Below are positions 35,321 through 43,311 of a stretch of 64,000 nucleotides of DNA, piece after piece. Position numbers and translations under genes: made by a program. Under the pieces are notes generated by a model, which worked only from the letters and a program-made list of their open reading frames with translations, was not told the origin of the DNA and made no database searches. Numbering within the stretch: the stretch's first letter is position 1; each line of letters opens with the position of its first letter. The DNA is from Streptomyces sp. NBC_00273 (GTDB lineage: Bacteria > Actinomycetota > Actinomycetes > Streptomycetales > Streptomycetaceae): assembly GCF_036178145.1 (NCBI RefSeq), contig NZ_CP108067.1, forward strand, positions 9,749,001 through 9,813,000, written 5' to 3'.

Positions 35321-35878
35321 GTGCCGCGACTCACCGACGCACGCAAGGAACTCCGGCGCGCCCAGATCACCGAGGCCGCCGTACGCTGCTTCAGCCGCAA
35401 CGGCCTGGAGCGGACCTCGATCGCCGACATCACGGCCGAGTCCGGCCTGTCGACAGGCTCGATCTACGCCCACTACCGCAACAAGGCCGACTTGGTTCAG
35501 GCCTCCGCCCACGCGGTGCTCGCCAAACGCGCGGAGGCCCTCGGCGAGTACGCCGGGAGCGACACCCCGCCCGACCCCGACGAACTGCTCACTCGCCTGA
35601 TCGCCGGCATCGACCCGGTCGAAGCCCGGGTCGGCGTGCAGACCTGGAGCGAGGCGACCAACAACCCGGCCATCCACGACATCGTCGTCGACACGATCGA
35701 CCGGATGCGCGCGATGGTGCACGACAGCGTCACCGCCTGGCTGGTCAAGGTCGAACACCTCGAGCCGACCGCGGCCCAGGAGCGCGCCACCCCGATTGCC
35801 CATCAGGTGCAGAGCCTCTACCTGGCCCAACTGCTGTACACCGCCCTGCAGTCACCGGCCGAGGAGACCGCGCCATGA
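35321..35878 (+). CDS. TetR-family regulator
   Basis: A 185-residue repressor from GTG 35321 with AGGAGG 5 bases upstream. The N-terminal HTH is standard: RRAQITEAAVRCFSRNGLERTSIADITAESGLSTGSIYAHYRNKADL. The remaining ~130 residues form the variable ligand-binding helices (TQAWSEATNNPAIHDIVVDT). Its stop overlaps the aldo/keto reductase start, so it heads a three-gene operon with two oxidoreductases. Palindromes upstream suggest autoregulation and control of the oxidoreductases in response to an electrophile or quinone, which is inference. Confidence 0.92.
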   Translation: MPRLTDARKELRRAQITEAAVRCFSRNGLERTSIADITAESGLSTGSIYAHYRNKADLVQASAHAVLAKRAEALGEYAGSDTPPDPDELLTRLIAGIDPVEARVGVQTWSEATNNPAIHDIVVDTIDRMRAMVHDSVTAWLVKVEHLEPTAAQERATPIAHQVQSLYLAQLLYTALQSPAEETAP

Positions 35879-36768
35879 CCACCCTGACCGCTCCGTTCGC
35901 AGGCCGCACCGTTTTCCGGGTCGGCTACGGCGCCCTGCAACTCGAACGCCTGCACCACAGCCGCAGTGAGGCCGCCGCCCTGCTGCGCCGCGCGGTCGAG
36001 CTGGGCGTCGACCACGTGGACACCGCCCAGTTCTACGGCTTCGGGTTCGCGAACCAGGTCATCCGCGAGGCGCTGCGCCCCGAGGACGGCGTCCTGGTCG
36101 TCACGAAGGTAGGGGCCGACCCCGACCTGGGCGGGCCTCTGCCACTGCGTCTCGCGCAGCGCCCCGAACAGCTTCGCGCCAGCGTCGAGGACAACCTGCG
36201 CAGCCTCGGCGTCGACCGGCTCCCTGTGGTCAACCTCCGCCGGCTCGACTCCGGCCCTGGCCTGCGCCCCGACGGCGACCAGGTGGTCGACCTCGACGAC
36301 CAGCTCGAAGTGATGACCGCCCTGCGCGACGAGGGCAAGATCGGCGCGATCGGCCTTAGCTGCGTCACCCTCGACGGTCTTCGCCGCGCCCTGCCGGCGG
36401 GCATCGCCTGCGTGCAGAACGCGTACAGCCTCGTCTCCCGCGACGACGAGGACCTGCTGCGGCTGTGCGCGGCCGAGGGCATTGCCTGGGTGCCGTTCTT
36501 CCCACTCGGCGGGTCCTTCCCGGGCCTGCCCAAGGCGACCGACGAGCCGGCGGTGCACGCCGTGGCCGAATCCCTGGGCGTCACACCCTCCCAGGTCGGC
36601 CTCGCCTGGCTACTGCACCGCGCCCCCAACGTGCTGCTCATCCCCGGCACCGCCAACCCCGCTCACCTCGAGGCCAACACGGCCGCCGGCGGGATCACTC
36701 TCGACGCCGCCACCCTGGCCACCCTCGACGCCATTGAGTCCCGCTCCGCCGAAGTCCCCATCGGCTGA
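35875..36768 (+). CDS. Aldo/keto reductase
   Basis: A 297-residue NADPH-dependent reductase starting at ATG 35875 (overlap with tetR). Barrel motifs: FRVGYGALQLERL, the catalytic aspartate/tyrosine in VDHVDTAQFYGFGFANQVI, lysine in VLVVTKVGAD, and IGLSCVTLDGLRRAL. C-terminal cofactor segment NVLLIPGTANPAHLEANTAA is clear. The histidine expected after strand 4 (usually L-H) reads VVNLRRLD, so the tetrad may be altered. It likely reduces an aldehyde or ketone in the cytoplasm. Confidence 0.92.
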   Translation: MTTLTAPFAGRTVFRVGYGALQLERLHHSRSEAAALLRRAVELGVDHVDTAQFYGFGFANQVIREALRPEDGVLVVTKVGADPDLGGPLPLRLAQRPEQLRASVEDNLRSLGVDRLPVVNLRRLDSGPGLRPDGDQVVDLDDQLEVMTALRDEGKIGAIGLSCVTLDGLRRALPAGIACVQNAYSLVSRDDEDLLRLCAAEGIAWVPFFPLGGSFPGLPKATDEPAVHAVAESLGVTPSQVGLAWLLHRAPNVLLIPGTANPAHLEANTAAGGITLDAATLATLDAIESRSAEVPIG

Positions 36769-36793
36769 CCCGCCCCCCGACCAGGACGGAATC

Positions 36794-37813
36794 ATGAAAG
36801 CCATCGTCTACCGCGACAACGGCGGCCCCGACGTTCTTCGGCTCGTCGACCGCGACCTGCCCGTGCCCGGCTCCGGCGAGGTCCGCGTCCGGGTCGCTGT
36901 GTCCGGGATCAACCCGACCGACTGGCAGGCCCGCTCCGGCCCCGCCCATACGAAGCAGTTCTCCGAGGTCACCCCGCACCTGGACGGCGCCGGCGTGATC
37001 GACGCCGTCGGTGAGGGAGTCGACCGGAGCCGGGTCGGCCAGCGGGTCTGGCTGTTCATGGCTGCCGCCGGGCGGCCCACCGGCACCGCCGCCGAGTTCA
37101 CCGTCGTACCGGCCGAGCGGGCCGTGCCGCTGCCCGACGAGGCCGGCTTCGATGTCGGCGCCGCACTCGGCGTCCCTGCGCTGACCGCGCACCGCGCGCT
37201 CACCGTCGCCGAGGACGGCCCGCGCCGCCTGCGGCCGGGGGCGCTGGACGGCACGGTCGTGCTCGCTGCCGGCGGGGCCGGGGCGGTCGGGCACGCCGTG
37301 ATCCAGCTCGCCCGCTGGGCCGGCGCGACCGTGATCAGCACGGTCAGCGGACCGGAGAAGGCCCGACTGGCCACCGCCGCCGGCGCCCACCACGTGGTCA
37401 ACTATCGAGAGGGGGATCCGGCCGCCGAGATCCGCAGGATCGCCCCGGACGGCGTCGACATCGTCGCCGAAGTGGCGCTCGGCGCGAACATCGCACTGGA
37501 CCTGGCCGTGCTGCGGGCGCGCGGCACGATCGCGACCTACGCCAACGACGGCGGCAAGCCGGTCGAGCTGGACGTGCGGCACAACATGGTGCTCAACACG
37601 CGCCTCCAGTTCCTGGTGCTCTACACGGCCGGTCCGCAGGCGCGCGCCTCGGCCGCCGAGGACATCGCCTCCGCGGTCCGCGACGGCGCCCTGCCGGTCG
37701 GCGAGGAACACGGCCTGCCACTGACCCGCTTTCCGCTCCACCGCACCGCCGACGCGCACCGCGCGGTGGAGAGCGGCACAGTCGGCAAGGTCCTGGTGGA
37801 CATCACGTCCTGA
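36794..37813 (+). CDS. NADPH:quinone oxidoreductase (MDR family)
   Basis: A 339-residue zinc-free medium-chain dehydrogenase from ATG 36794, 26 bases after the aldo/keto reductase. N-terminal fold KAIVYRDNGGPDVLRLVD, GINPTDWQARSG; cofactor loop VVLAAGGAGAVGHAVIQLARWAGATV; C-terminal GTVGKVLVDI. No structural zinc cysteines are present, as in quinone oxidoreductases (zeta-crystallin-like). Third gene of the TetR-controlled operon, plausibly for detoxification of quinones or enones. A C-terminal fragment of a related protein at 6511-6687 is from another gene. Confidence 0.92.
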   Translation: MKAIVYRDNGGPDVLRLVDRDLPVPGSGEVRVRVAVSGINPTDWQARSGPAHTKQFSEVTPHLDGAGVIDAVGEGVDRSRVGQRVWLFMAAAGRPTGTAAEFTVVPAERAVPLPDEAGFDVGAALGVPALTAHRALTVAEDGPRRLRPGALDGTVVLAAGGAGAVGHAVIQLARWAGATVISTVSGPEKARLATAAGAHHVVNYREGDPAAEIRRIAPDGVDIVAEVALGANIALDLAVLRARGTIATYANDGGKPVELDVRHNMVLNTRLQFLVLYTAGPQARASAAEDIASAVRDGALPVGEEHGLPLTRFPLHRTADAHRAVESGTVGKVLVDITS

Positions 37814-37869
37814 CGCCACAGTGCGCCCCACCTCGCCGTGACGGCAGATCCCGCCCCGGACCGGCGCTG

Positions 37870-38054
37870 TCAGCCAGCGGCGGCCTCGGCAGCGTGAAGT
37901 GCGTCCAGGAGCGTAGTCTGTTGCTCGGTCAGCTTCCCTTCGGTGCGGGCCTTCGCCTGCTTGCGCAGCCACGCGCCGGGCCGGAAGGACGGGCCGTCGC
38001 CCAGGCCGGTGCGGTTGACCGGGCCAGTGACGGTGCCGCCGGCGGCGGCGAGGT
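37870..38054 (-). pseudogene. Helicase-associated domain, C-terminal fragment
   Basis: On the minus strand: TGLGDGPSFRPGAWLRKQAK, ARTEGKLTEQQTTLLDAL, HAAEAAAG and a stop. G-x-W-L-x-x-Q...L-T-x-x-Q-x-x-L-L is the helicase-associated repeat found at the ends of large Streptomyces DEAD-box proteins. The helicase itself is missing; the fragment meets an ISAs1 remnant at about 38055. Confidence 0.55.
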
Positions 38055-38198
38055 CACGGTCCCGAGCACATGTCGAGCCTGCGCAACCTGGCGATCAACG
38101 CGCTCCGCGGCGCGGGACACCGCAACATCGCGGCCGGCATCCGGCACGCCTCCTACAAGCCCTTCACTCGCCCGCTCGACCTGTTGGGCATCGCCTGA
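38055..38198 (+). pseudogene. ISAs1-family transposase, C-terminal remnant
   Basis: Forty-seven plus-strand codons: HGPEHMSSLRNLAINALRGA, GHRNIAAGIRHASYKPFTRP, ending LDLLGIA. The pattern M-x-x-L-R-N-L-A-I-x-x-L-R-x-x-G-H-x-N-I-A-A-x-x-R-H is the conserved end of ISAs1 transposases. Catalytic parts are absent. Confidence 0.7.
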
Positions 38199-38264
38199 CC
38201 AGCGCGAACACAAGACCACAGGACTTTGCAACGCCCCTGTGGCCTGGTCAGGCAGGATCTCTCC

Positions 38265-38718
38265 ATGTCGACAGATGTCAGCGGAATGATCGAGTGCCGG
38301 CCGGGGGCCCGTCTGTGGGGCCCTGACGACGAGGACTCCGTATGGGAGGTCGGCATCGATCTCTTCCTCCTCAACAGGGGCAACGCCTACCAAGGCCTGG
38401 CCTGCCTTTTCGGAATCCGGAACTACTTCGGCTTCCGCCCCCCTCGCGGAAGATCGTGGCTTTCCGGATGACGCTTCGGAGGGGCTGCGAGGTGAGTTCG
38501 CCGGCTACGGCGGCCCCCACGATGTGCACGGGACCACCTGGCTGACCTGGGCCGAGCTGGAGACCACGAACTGGGAGGAGACCAACGCCTCAGGCACACG
38601 AACCCGCGCCTCAGCCGCGGGGATCGACACGGACTGGGGCCGAGTCTGGAAAGTCATGCGCATCCTCAGCGAAATCCACGGAGCGGAGAACGTGCGCCTC
38701 GTCGTCTGGTTCCACTGA
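38265..38718 (+). CDS. Hypothetical protein, single-base frameshift at C6 run
   Basis: ATG 38265 starts MIECRPGARLWGPDDEDSVW, then VGIDLFLLNRGNAYQGLACL. At CCCCCC near 38437 the frame is lost; removing one C lets it continue as EDRGFPDDASEGLRGEFAGY, TTWLTWAELETTNWEETNAS and WGRVWKVMRILSEIHG, stop 38718, total about 150 residues. The family resembles orphan Streptomyces immunity-like proteins, but I cannot name it. The homopolymer indel may be a sequencing error. Confidence 0.6.
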
Positions 38719-38843
38719 CTCGCGGCTGAGTAACCTAGTCGGCCTGTTTAGCGTGGGCGGGCAAGGTAGTGCTGAGCAGGGCTGACTATGTGGTTTCCGG
38801 TGTTCTCGCCGTTGGTTCACCCCGGTCCCGGTGTGCTGGTGGC

Positions 38844-39485
38844 GTGAGCTCCTTGGTCGACGCCGTACGCGAGGTCGGGCCGGTGTGGTCGCATACCTGC
38901 TCCTTTGATGAGTTGTTCCTTCCGTACACCGTGCCGGACGAGGCTGTGGGTCGGCTCGGCGGTGACCCGGACTCGCTGCGTACGTGGACGGCGGTGTGGA
39001 AGGCAGGCAAGGCCGACGTCGTCGTACCGGTACGCGATCTCGCAAACGCGCCGGCGTCGGCGTCTGTGCCGGTACGCCGGTTCTCGTGGCGGACCGGCCA
39101 GAGACACCGGCCGGGCCTGGAATTCCTGGTGTCCACTGGCCGGCAGCACGGGTTCGAGAGCCTGGCGGAGCGGCGCCTGCTCCTGGCCCTGGACTTCGCC
39201 GGCGGGGTGGCCGAGGTGCTGTCGCAGCCGTTCCGTCTCCGGTTCGCCCAGGTCGACGGCACGGACTCGCATACCCCGGACTTCCTGGCGCTGACGCCGG
39301 GGGCGGCCTGGCTCCTCGATGTCCGGCCGGCCGGGCGGGTCGAGAAGGAGGACGAGGTGCGGTTCGCGGCGGCGGCCCGGGCGGCGGCCGCGGCCGCTCA
39401 ACGGTGCGCACGCCGTGACTGGCGGGGCCTGGTCGGCGTACGCCCTACATCTCCCAGTCCGCCGTGTAGAACGTGGCCTCGCTGA
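38844..39485 (+). CDS. TnsA-like transposase endonuclease, 3' truncated
   Basis: GTG 38844 begins VSSLVDAVREVGPVWSHTCS. The nuclease region reads PGLEFLVSTGRQHGFESLAE, RRLLLALDFAGGVAEVLSQP, THTPDF-like SHTPDFLALTPGAAWLLDVR and PAGRVEKEDEVRFAA; the E..D..D/V-K-like residues fit a TnsA/restriction-endonuclease fold. After RRDWRGLVGVRP the frame degenerates at the point where the convergent gene's stop (39445) lies, so the C-terminus is lost. No TnsB or TnsC gene is adjacent. Probably the remnant of a heteromeric (Tn7-like) transposon. Confidence 0.6.
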   Translation: MSSLVDAVREVGPVWSHTCSFDELFLPYTVPDEAVGRLGGDPDSLRTWTAVWKAGKADVVVPVRDLANAPASASVPVRRFSWRTGQRHRPGLEFLVSTGRQHGFESLAERRLLLALDFAGGVAEVLSQPFRLRFAQVDGTDSHTPDFLALTPGAAWLLDVRPAGRVEKEDEVRFAAAARAAAAAAQRCARRDWRGLVGVRPTSPSPPCRTWPR

Positions 39486-40515
39486 CCGAGGTGTCCCCGA
39501 CCCTCGTCGCACCCAGCGCCAGCTGCAGCCCGTCCCAGACCGCCGCTCCGCTGAGGCAGAAGCGCAGACCCAGGTCATGGTCCTCGACATGCTGCATCAC
39601 GGCCGCGTTGAGGGCGGAAGGTGCCACGCCGACGAGCGGGATGCCGACGTGGAGGACCTGCGGTCCGGTGCGGCCGTACGAGGTCACGGCGCCCAGGCGC
39701 GGAACGCCGTCCGGATGCATCCAGTAGTGCGCGCTCACCCCGGTCTTCTCGAACCGGTCCTCGTTGAGATGCCACTGTCCGTCCTCGCCCCACCAGTAGA
39801 AGGGAAAGTGGCCGATCCGGCCTGCCGGCACCTCGCCGTCCAGGGTGGCCGCCACCCTGGACGGGCTCATCCCGAACCGGAGCGGCCCGACCCGCTCCAG
39901 CGGCACCCACTCCCAGCGTGGGCGCTCGTGGTCGGGCGCCACCGGCCAGGCTCCCGGGTTCCTCCCCCGCTCACGGACGTCACACCAGTGCAGTACCGGC
40001 GCCGTCGCGTAGGGGTCGTGGGCCAGCTCGGGCCCGACGAGCAGCGCGGAGGTGACCACCGTGTCCTTCTGCTCCAGCCAGCCCCCGGCGGACAGTCCCC
40101 GTTCCCGCCCGGTGCCCATGGACACTCCCCAAGCCGCTACCTCCGGGTCCCCGCTCCAGTTCACCCGCACCGCGGCCCCCTCCGAGCGGGCGAACTCGTG
40201 GATCTCAGCACGGACCTCGGAGGGAACCCGGCCGATCAGCTCGACCTCCCCGACCCTGACCCGAGGGCCTTCCACGGCACCGACCACCACGCCGACCAGG
40301 ATCATCCCCCGGTCGTAGATGCAGGTCAGGCCCGTCTCCCGGTAGTCCTGCCACCACATTCCGTCCGCTGAGACCTGGCCGTTGCCGGCGAGCGGCCCGC
40401 CCAGGGCGGCCTTCACCTCGTCGGAGTCCATCCCGAACTGCAGCGGCCCCACCCCCACCAGGGGCTCCAGGATCCAACGCGGCCGGTCCTCCGTTTTCCT
40501 CTCCCACCAACCCAC
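39445..40515 (-). CDS. Hypothetical protein with two related halves
   Basis: A 356-residue protein; GTG 40515 is preferred because GGGAGGGG lies 8 bases upstream (an earlier GTG at 40545 lacks this). The halves start with the same motif: LEPLVGVGPLQFGMDSDEVK and VPLERVGPLRFGMSPSRVAA, each followed by a W-rich beta region (GMWWQDYRETG; FPFYWWGEDGQW). This is an internal duplication. Such orphan, acidic, two-domain proteins are common as immunity-like genes in Streptomyces; no toxin is next to it. Function unknown. Confidence 0.75.
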   Translation of the reverse strand: MGWWERKTEDRPRWILEPLVGVGPLQFGMDSDEVKAALGGPLAGNGQVSADGMWWQDYRETGLTCIYDRGMILVGVVVGAVEGPRVRVGEVELIGRVPSEVRAEIHEFARSEGAAVRVNWSGDPEVAAWGVSMGTGRERGLSAGGWLEQKDTVVTSALLVGPELAHDPYATAPVLHWCDVRERGRNPGAWPVAPDHERPRWEWVPLERVGPLRFGMSPSRVAATLDGEVPAGRIGHFPFYWWGEDGQWHLNEDRFEKTGVSAHYWMHPDGVPRLGAVTSYGRTGPQVLHVGIPLVGVAPSALNAAVMQHVEDHDLGLRFCLSGAAVWDGLQLALGATRVGDTSVSEATFYTADWEM

Positions 40516-40569
40516 TTCAGGCCCCTCCCTACGCGGGCACACCACCCGCCGATCATGAACCGAGACTAA

Positions 40570-41454
40570 GAGGTCCTAACAAAGGCGTTGGACGTGGCGG
40601 TGGGTGATGAGGCAGGTGGCGAGGCCGAGGAAGGCCTCGTGGATGTCGTCGCGTCGTTCCCATCGGATCCGTAGCCGGCGGAAGCCGTGAAGCCAGGCGA
40701 TGGTCCGTTCCACGACCCACCGGTAGACGCCGAGGCCGGAGCCGTGTGGGACTCCGCGGCGGGCGATCACGGGTTTGACGCCGAGCGCCCAGACCAGGCG
40801 GCGGTACTTGTCGTGGTCGTAGCCACGGTCGGCCAGAACACTGTCCGGGCGTCTGCGAGGCCGGCCGACGAGGCCGGCGACCGACGGGATCTTGTTCAGC
40901 AGCGGCATCAGCTGAGTGACGTCGTTGCGGTTCCCGCCCGTCAGCGAGACAGCCAGCGGGATGCCCTGCCCGTCAACGATCAGGTGGTGCTTGCTACCCG
41001 GCCGAGCGCGGTCGACCGGGCTGGGACCGCTTTTGGGCCCCGCCGAGCGGCCCTGACATGGGAGGAGTCGATCACCGCCCGCGACCAGTCCAGCTTCCTT
41101 GCGACCCGCAGCTTCTTCAACAGCACCAGGTGCAGTTGGTCCCACACACCTGCCTCGTTCCACGCGGCCAGACGCCGCCAGCAGGTCATCCCGGAACCGA
41201 ACCCCAGCTCCTGCGGCAGGTACTCCCACTGGATCCCGGTATGCAGCACGAACAGGATCCCGCAGAGTGCCTGCCGGTCCGGCACCCGCGGACGGCCCTC
41301 CACCCGCTTCGGCGCCGGATCCGGAAGCAACGGCTCGACGAGCGACCACAATTCATCCGACACGATCCACGGCCGTGACTGGCGTTTCCCCACGACCAGA
41401 CCAACGACCACCCGAACCGAAAGTCACATGATCAACAACTTCTGTTAGGACCTC
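40570..41454 (-). mobile_element. IS5-family element B, copy 2 (885 bp)
   Basis: Same inverted ends as 32289-33170, flanked by TAA at 40567-40569 and 41455-41457. Orientation is opposite to copy 1, and no nonsense codon interrupts the first frame, so this copy could be active. Confidence 0.92.
40576..41411 (-). CDS. IS5-type transposase B, copy 2, two frames
   Basis: Frame one (41411 to 40980) carries SDELWSLVEPLLPDPAPKRV, EYLPQELGFGSGMTCWRRLA and the first aspartate in AVIDSSHVRAARRG. The -1 frame, entered at the slippery heptamer C-CCA-AAA near 41037, has HHLIVDGQGIPLAVSLTGGN, VLADRGYDHDKYRRLVW and the glutamate in YRWVVERTIAWLHGFRRL, ending at 40576. Joined length is about 278 residues. 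Programmed frameshifting is well known in this IS group. Confidence 0.92.
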
Positions 41455-41654
41455 TAAGAGCCCCCTCTGACAGACCCGGTCGCCTGCCTGTGACCGGCAT
41501 CGATGCCCTGGGCGGCAGCCCACCGCAGCCACACCGTGCCGGCGGCTCCTGTGCATCGAAGTTGTCCGCCTGGGCCACCTAGCGTGCACAGTCACAGCCG
41601 CTGTGACTGATTCCCAATGATGGTTGTCAAGCAGCGGGACGTAGGCTGCGGCTC

Positions 41655-42179
41655 ATGGAATCGTTGATCGCTGCCGTCCGTGAGCAGGAAGAAGCTGCCC
41701 GTTTTCTCGCTTGGCCGGGTGACTTCGACCTTGACCGAGGCGATCATGTCGAGGAAGTGCACCTTGCCTCGGGTGCCGCGCTTGAGGGGTTCGCCGGCGA
41801 TGCTGCTGGTGGGACGTTCTTCTTCTGCGGTGAAGGCGGAGAGGAGCGTCCGATCCTGTACGCCGACTCCGAAGGAGGTGCGGCTCTGATTGCCATCGGC
41901 CTGCACGAGCTGGTGCGGCTGTTGCTGGTCGTCCCGTGGTGGCAAGGCTGCCAGGCGTTCACGGACGAGGAGAGTCGCGAGCTTGAGGCTGAGTATCTGG
42001 AGGACATGCCGGACCTCGCGGCCAGAAGGGATCGTGCTGCCGCAGCCCTTGGCCTCGATCTTCCGGGTCAGGCCGAGGTCCTGGCTCGCTTGAGGGAGGT
42101 GGCCACTCGGCTGGGGGAAGACTTCGTTTTGATCTACACGCCGGAGGGACACCCCTACGAGCCGCTCTTTACGGTCTGA
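41655..42179 (+). CDS. Hypothetical SUKH-like protein
   Basis: A 174-residue acidic protein. The region AGDAAGGTFFFCGEGGEERP, ILYADSEGGAALIAIGLHEL resembles the SUKH/SMI1 pattern (small residues before a beta hairpin, then a hydrophobic helix L-V-R-L-L-L-V-V-P-W-W). The C-terminal half is helical (ELEAEYLEDMPDLAARRDRA). Proteins of this kind act as toxin-immunity factors in contact systems, or have no known role. No toxin is adjacent. ATG 41655 follows a weak ribosome site. Confidence 0.6.
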   Translation: MESLIAAVREQEEAARFLAWPGDFDLDRGDHVEEVHLASGAALEGFAGDAAGGTFFFCGEGGEERPILYADSEGGAALIAIGLHELVRLLLVVPWWQGCQAFTDEESRELEAEYLEDMPDLAARRDRAAAALGLDLPGQAEVLARLREVATRLGEDFVLIYTPEGHPYEPLFTV

Positions 42180-42213
42180 GGCTCAGGCCGCGGCGAGGCC
42201 CCGCTGGGGAGGC

Positions 42214-42474
42214 TCAGCCTCGAAGGTGCAGCAGCAGGGTGGGGATGCTGCTGACACCGTGCCGGGCGGGCGTCTCTTGGTTGTCGTCGATGTTGATCTT
42301 GGCGACAGTGAGTTTGCCCTGGTGCGTCGCGGCGGCATCGTCCAGAACGGGCGCCATCGCTTTCGACTGCTCTTTCCAATCGGCCCAGAACTCCACCAGT
42401 ACGGGCCCCTCAGCCTTCAGGACCTCGGCCTCGAAGGTCGCGTCCGTTACGTCCCTGATGAGATCTGACGACAT
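42214..42474 (-). CDS. Thioredoxin-fold protein lacking CXXC, short
   Basis: From ATG 42474, 86 residues with the thioredoxin pattern: DATFEAEVLKAEGPVLVEFW, ADWKEQSKAMAPVLDDAA, LTVAKINIDDNQETPARHGV, SSIPTLLLHL. In true thioredoxins the active site is W-C-G-P-C-K; here it is W-K-E-Q-S-K, so both cysteines are gone. The cis-proline is kept (IPT). The protein ends soon after that strand, about 20 residues short. It cannot do dithiol chemistry; it may be a binding or decoy protein, or a decaying gene. Confidence 0.75.
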   Translation of the reverse strand: MSSDLIRDVTDATFEAEVLKAEGPVLVEFWADWKEQSKAMAPVLDDAAATHQGKLTVAKINIDDNQETPARHGVSSIPTLLLHLRG

Positions 42475-42775
42475 GGTGGGGCCCTTCGCTGGGAGCTCTG
42501 CCTACCAGACCGCGGCCGGCAGGGCGCGCAGTCGCAAGGAGGACGGACAACAGCTCCGATCCTCTCCGAGTCGGCACCAGCGCAAACCACACCCTGCTCG
42601 CATGTCCTTGGGCTCCGGCCTGTGGCCTGGACGGGGCCGACCAGCTCGGATCCAGACTCGGAGTAGTCGGGACCGCGGCCTGACCTTCCCCCGCCCCGGT
42701 ACATGCGCCGACGCTGTGCCGGGGCGGAGCCATGTCCGGGGGGTGACCCCGGCGGGTCAAGGTCGTTGGCAGGGC
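42475..42775. other. Intergenic, no gene seen
   Basis: About 300 bases between the divergent thioredoxin-like gene and the secreted peptide. No recognisable coding sequence. Confidence 0.45.
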
Positions 42776-42991
42776 ATGAACAACACCAAGCGCGTACTTG
42801 TCGCCGTTGCCCTCGCGGGGGCCATCGTCGGAACGGCCTCTTCGGCTCACGCTGACACGGGCTTCGAGCCTCGGTTCAGCCATGCGCTGTCGGACTCCGT
42901 CGTTCCCGAGTTCGGGACGCCTGCCCTTCTTCACGGTGTGGCCGGCATCGCCCCCGTGGCCGCTCCCGACCAGTACTGGGGGTTGGGCTGA
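42776..42991 (+). CDS. Small secreted protein, 71 aa
   Basis: ATG 42776 starts a clean Sec signal peptide (NNTKRVLVAVALAGAIVGTA, cleavage after AHA), leaving about 43 mature residues: DTGFEPRFSHALSDSVVPEF, then HGVAGIAPVAAPDQYWGLG. No cysteines, so no disulphides; aromatic C-terminus. GGCAGGG upstream could serve as ribosome site. Similar small secreted proteins occur in Streptomyces but I cannot assign it to chaplins, rodlins or inhibitors. Confidence 0.65.
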   Translation: MNNTKRVLVAVALAGAIVGTASSAHADTGFEPRFSHALSDSVVPEFGTPALLHGVAGIAPVAAPDQYWGLG

Positions 42992-43050
42992 TAGGCCTGC
43001 GCGGTTCCGTCGTACACCCATGTGCCCTCATCGTCCGCGGTGGGGGCATT

Positions 43051-43233
43051 TTGGACGCCGCCGTCACCCAGCTCCGGGCGGACGGATTCGATGTCCGTGA
43101 TGAGGACGTCGCGCGCCTCTCCCCGTTCGTCCGCCATTACATCAACATGCTCGGCCGGTACTCCTTCCAGCTCCCGGACCTGCCGGGTGGCCTGCGGTCG
43201 CTGCGTGACCCCGATGTCGTCGATGAGGAATAA
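43051..43233 (+). pseudogene. Tn3-family transposase, C-terminal remnant
   Basis: Plus-strand codons read LDAAVTQLRADGFDVRDEDV, ARLSPFVRHYINMLGRYSFQ, LPDLPGGLRSLRDPDVVDEE, stop. This is the conserved tail of Tn3 transposases (normally after W-N-T-x-Y). Everything before LDAAV is unrelated. It marks the end of a former Tn3 transposon next to the ABC transporter operon. Confidence 0.8.
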
Positions 43234-43311
43234 CGGTCGTCAACCCGTCATCTTGGTCGCGGCCGCCTTGGCCGGGGTGTCCGGACCCGGGCAGTTGGCC
43301 GACCGGCCCTC

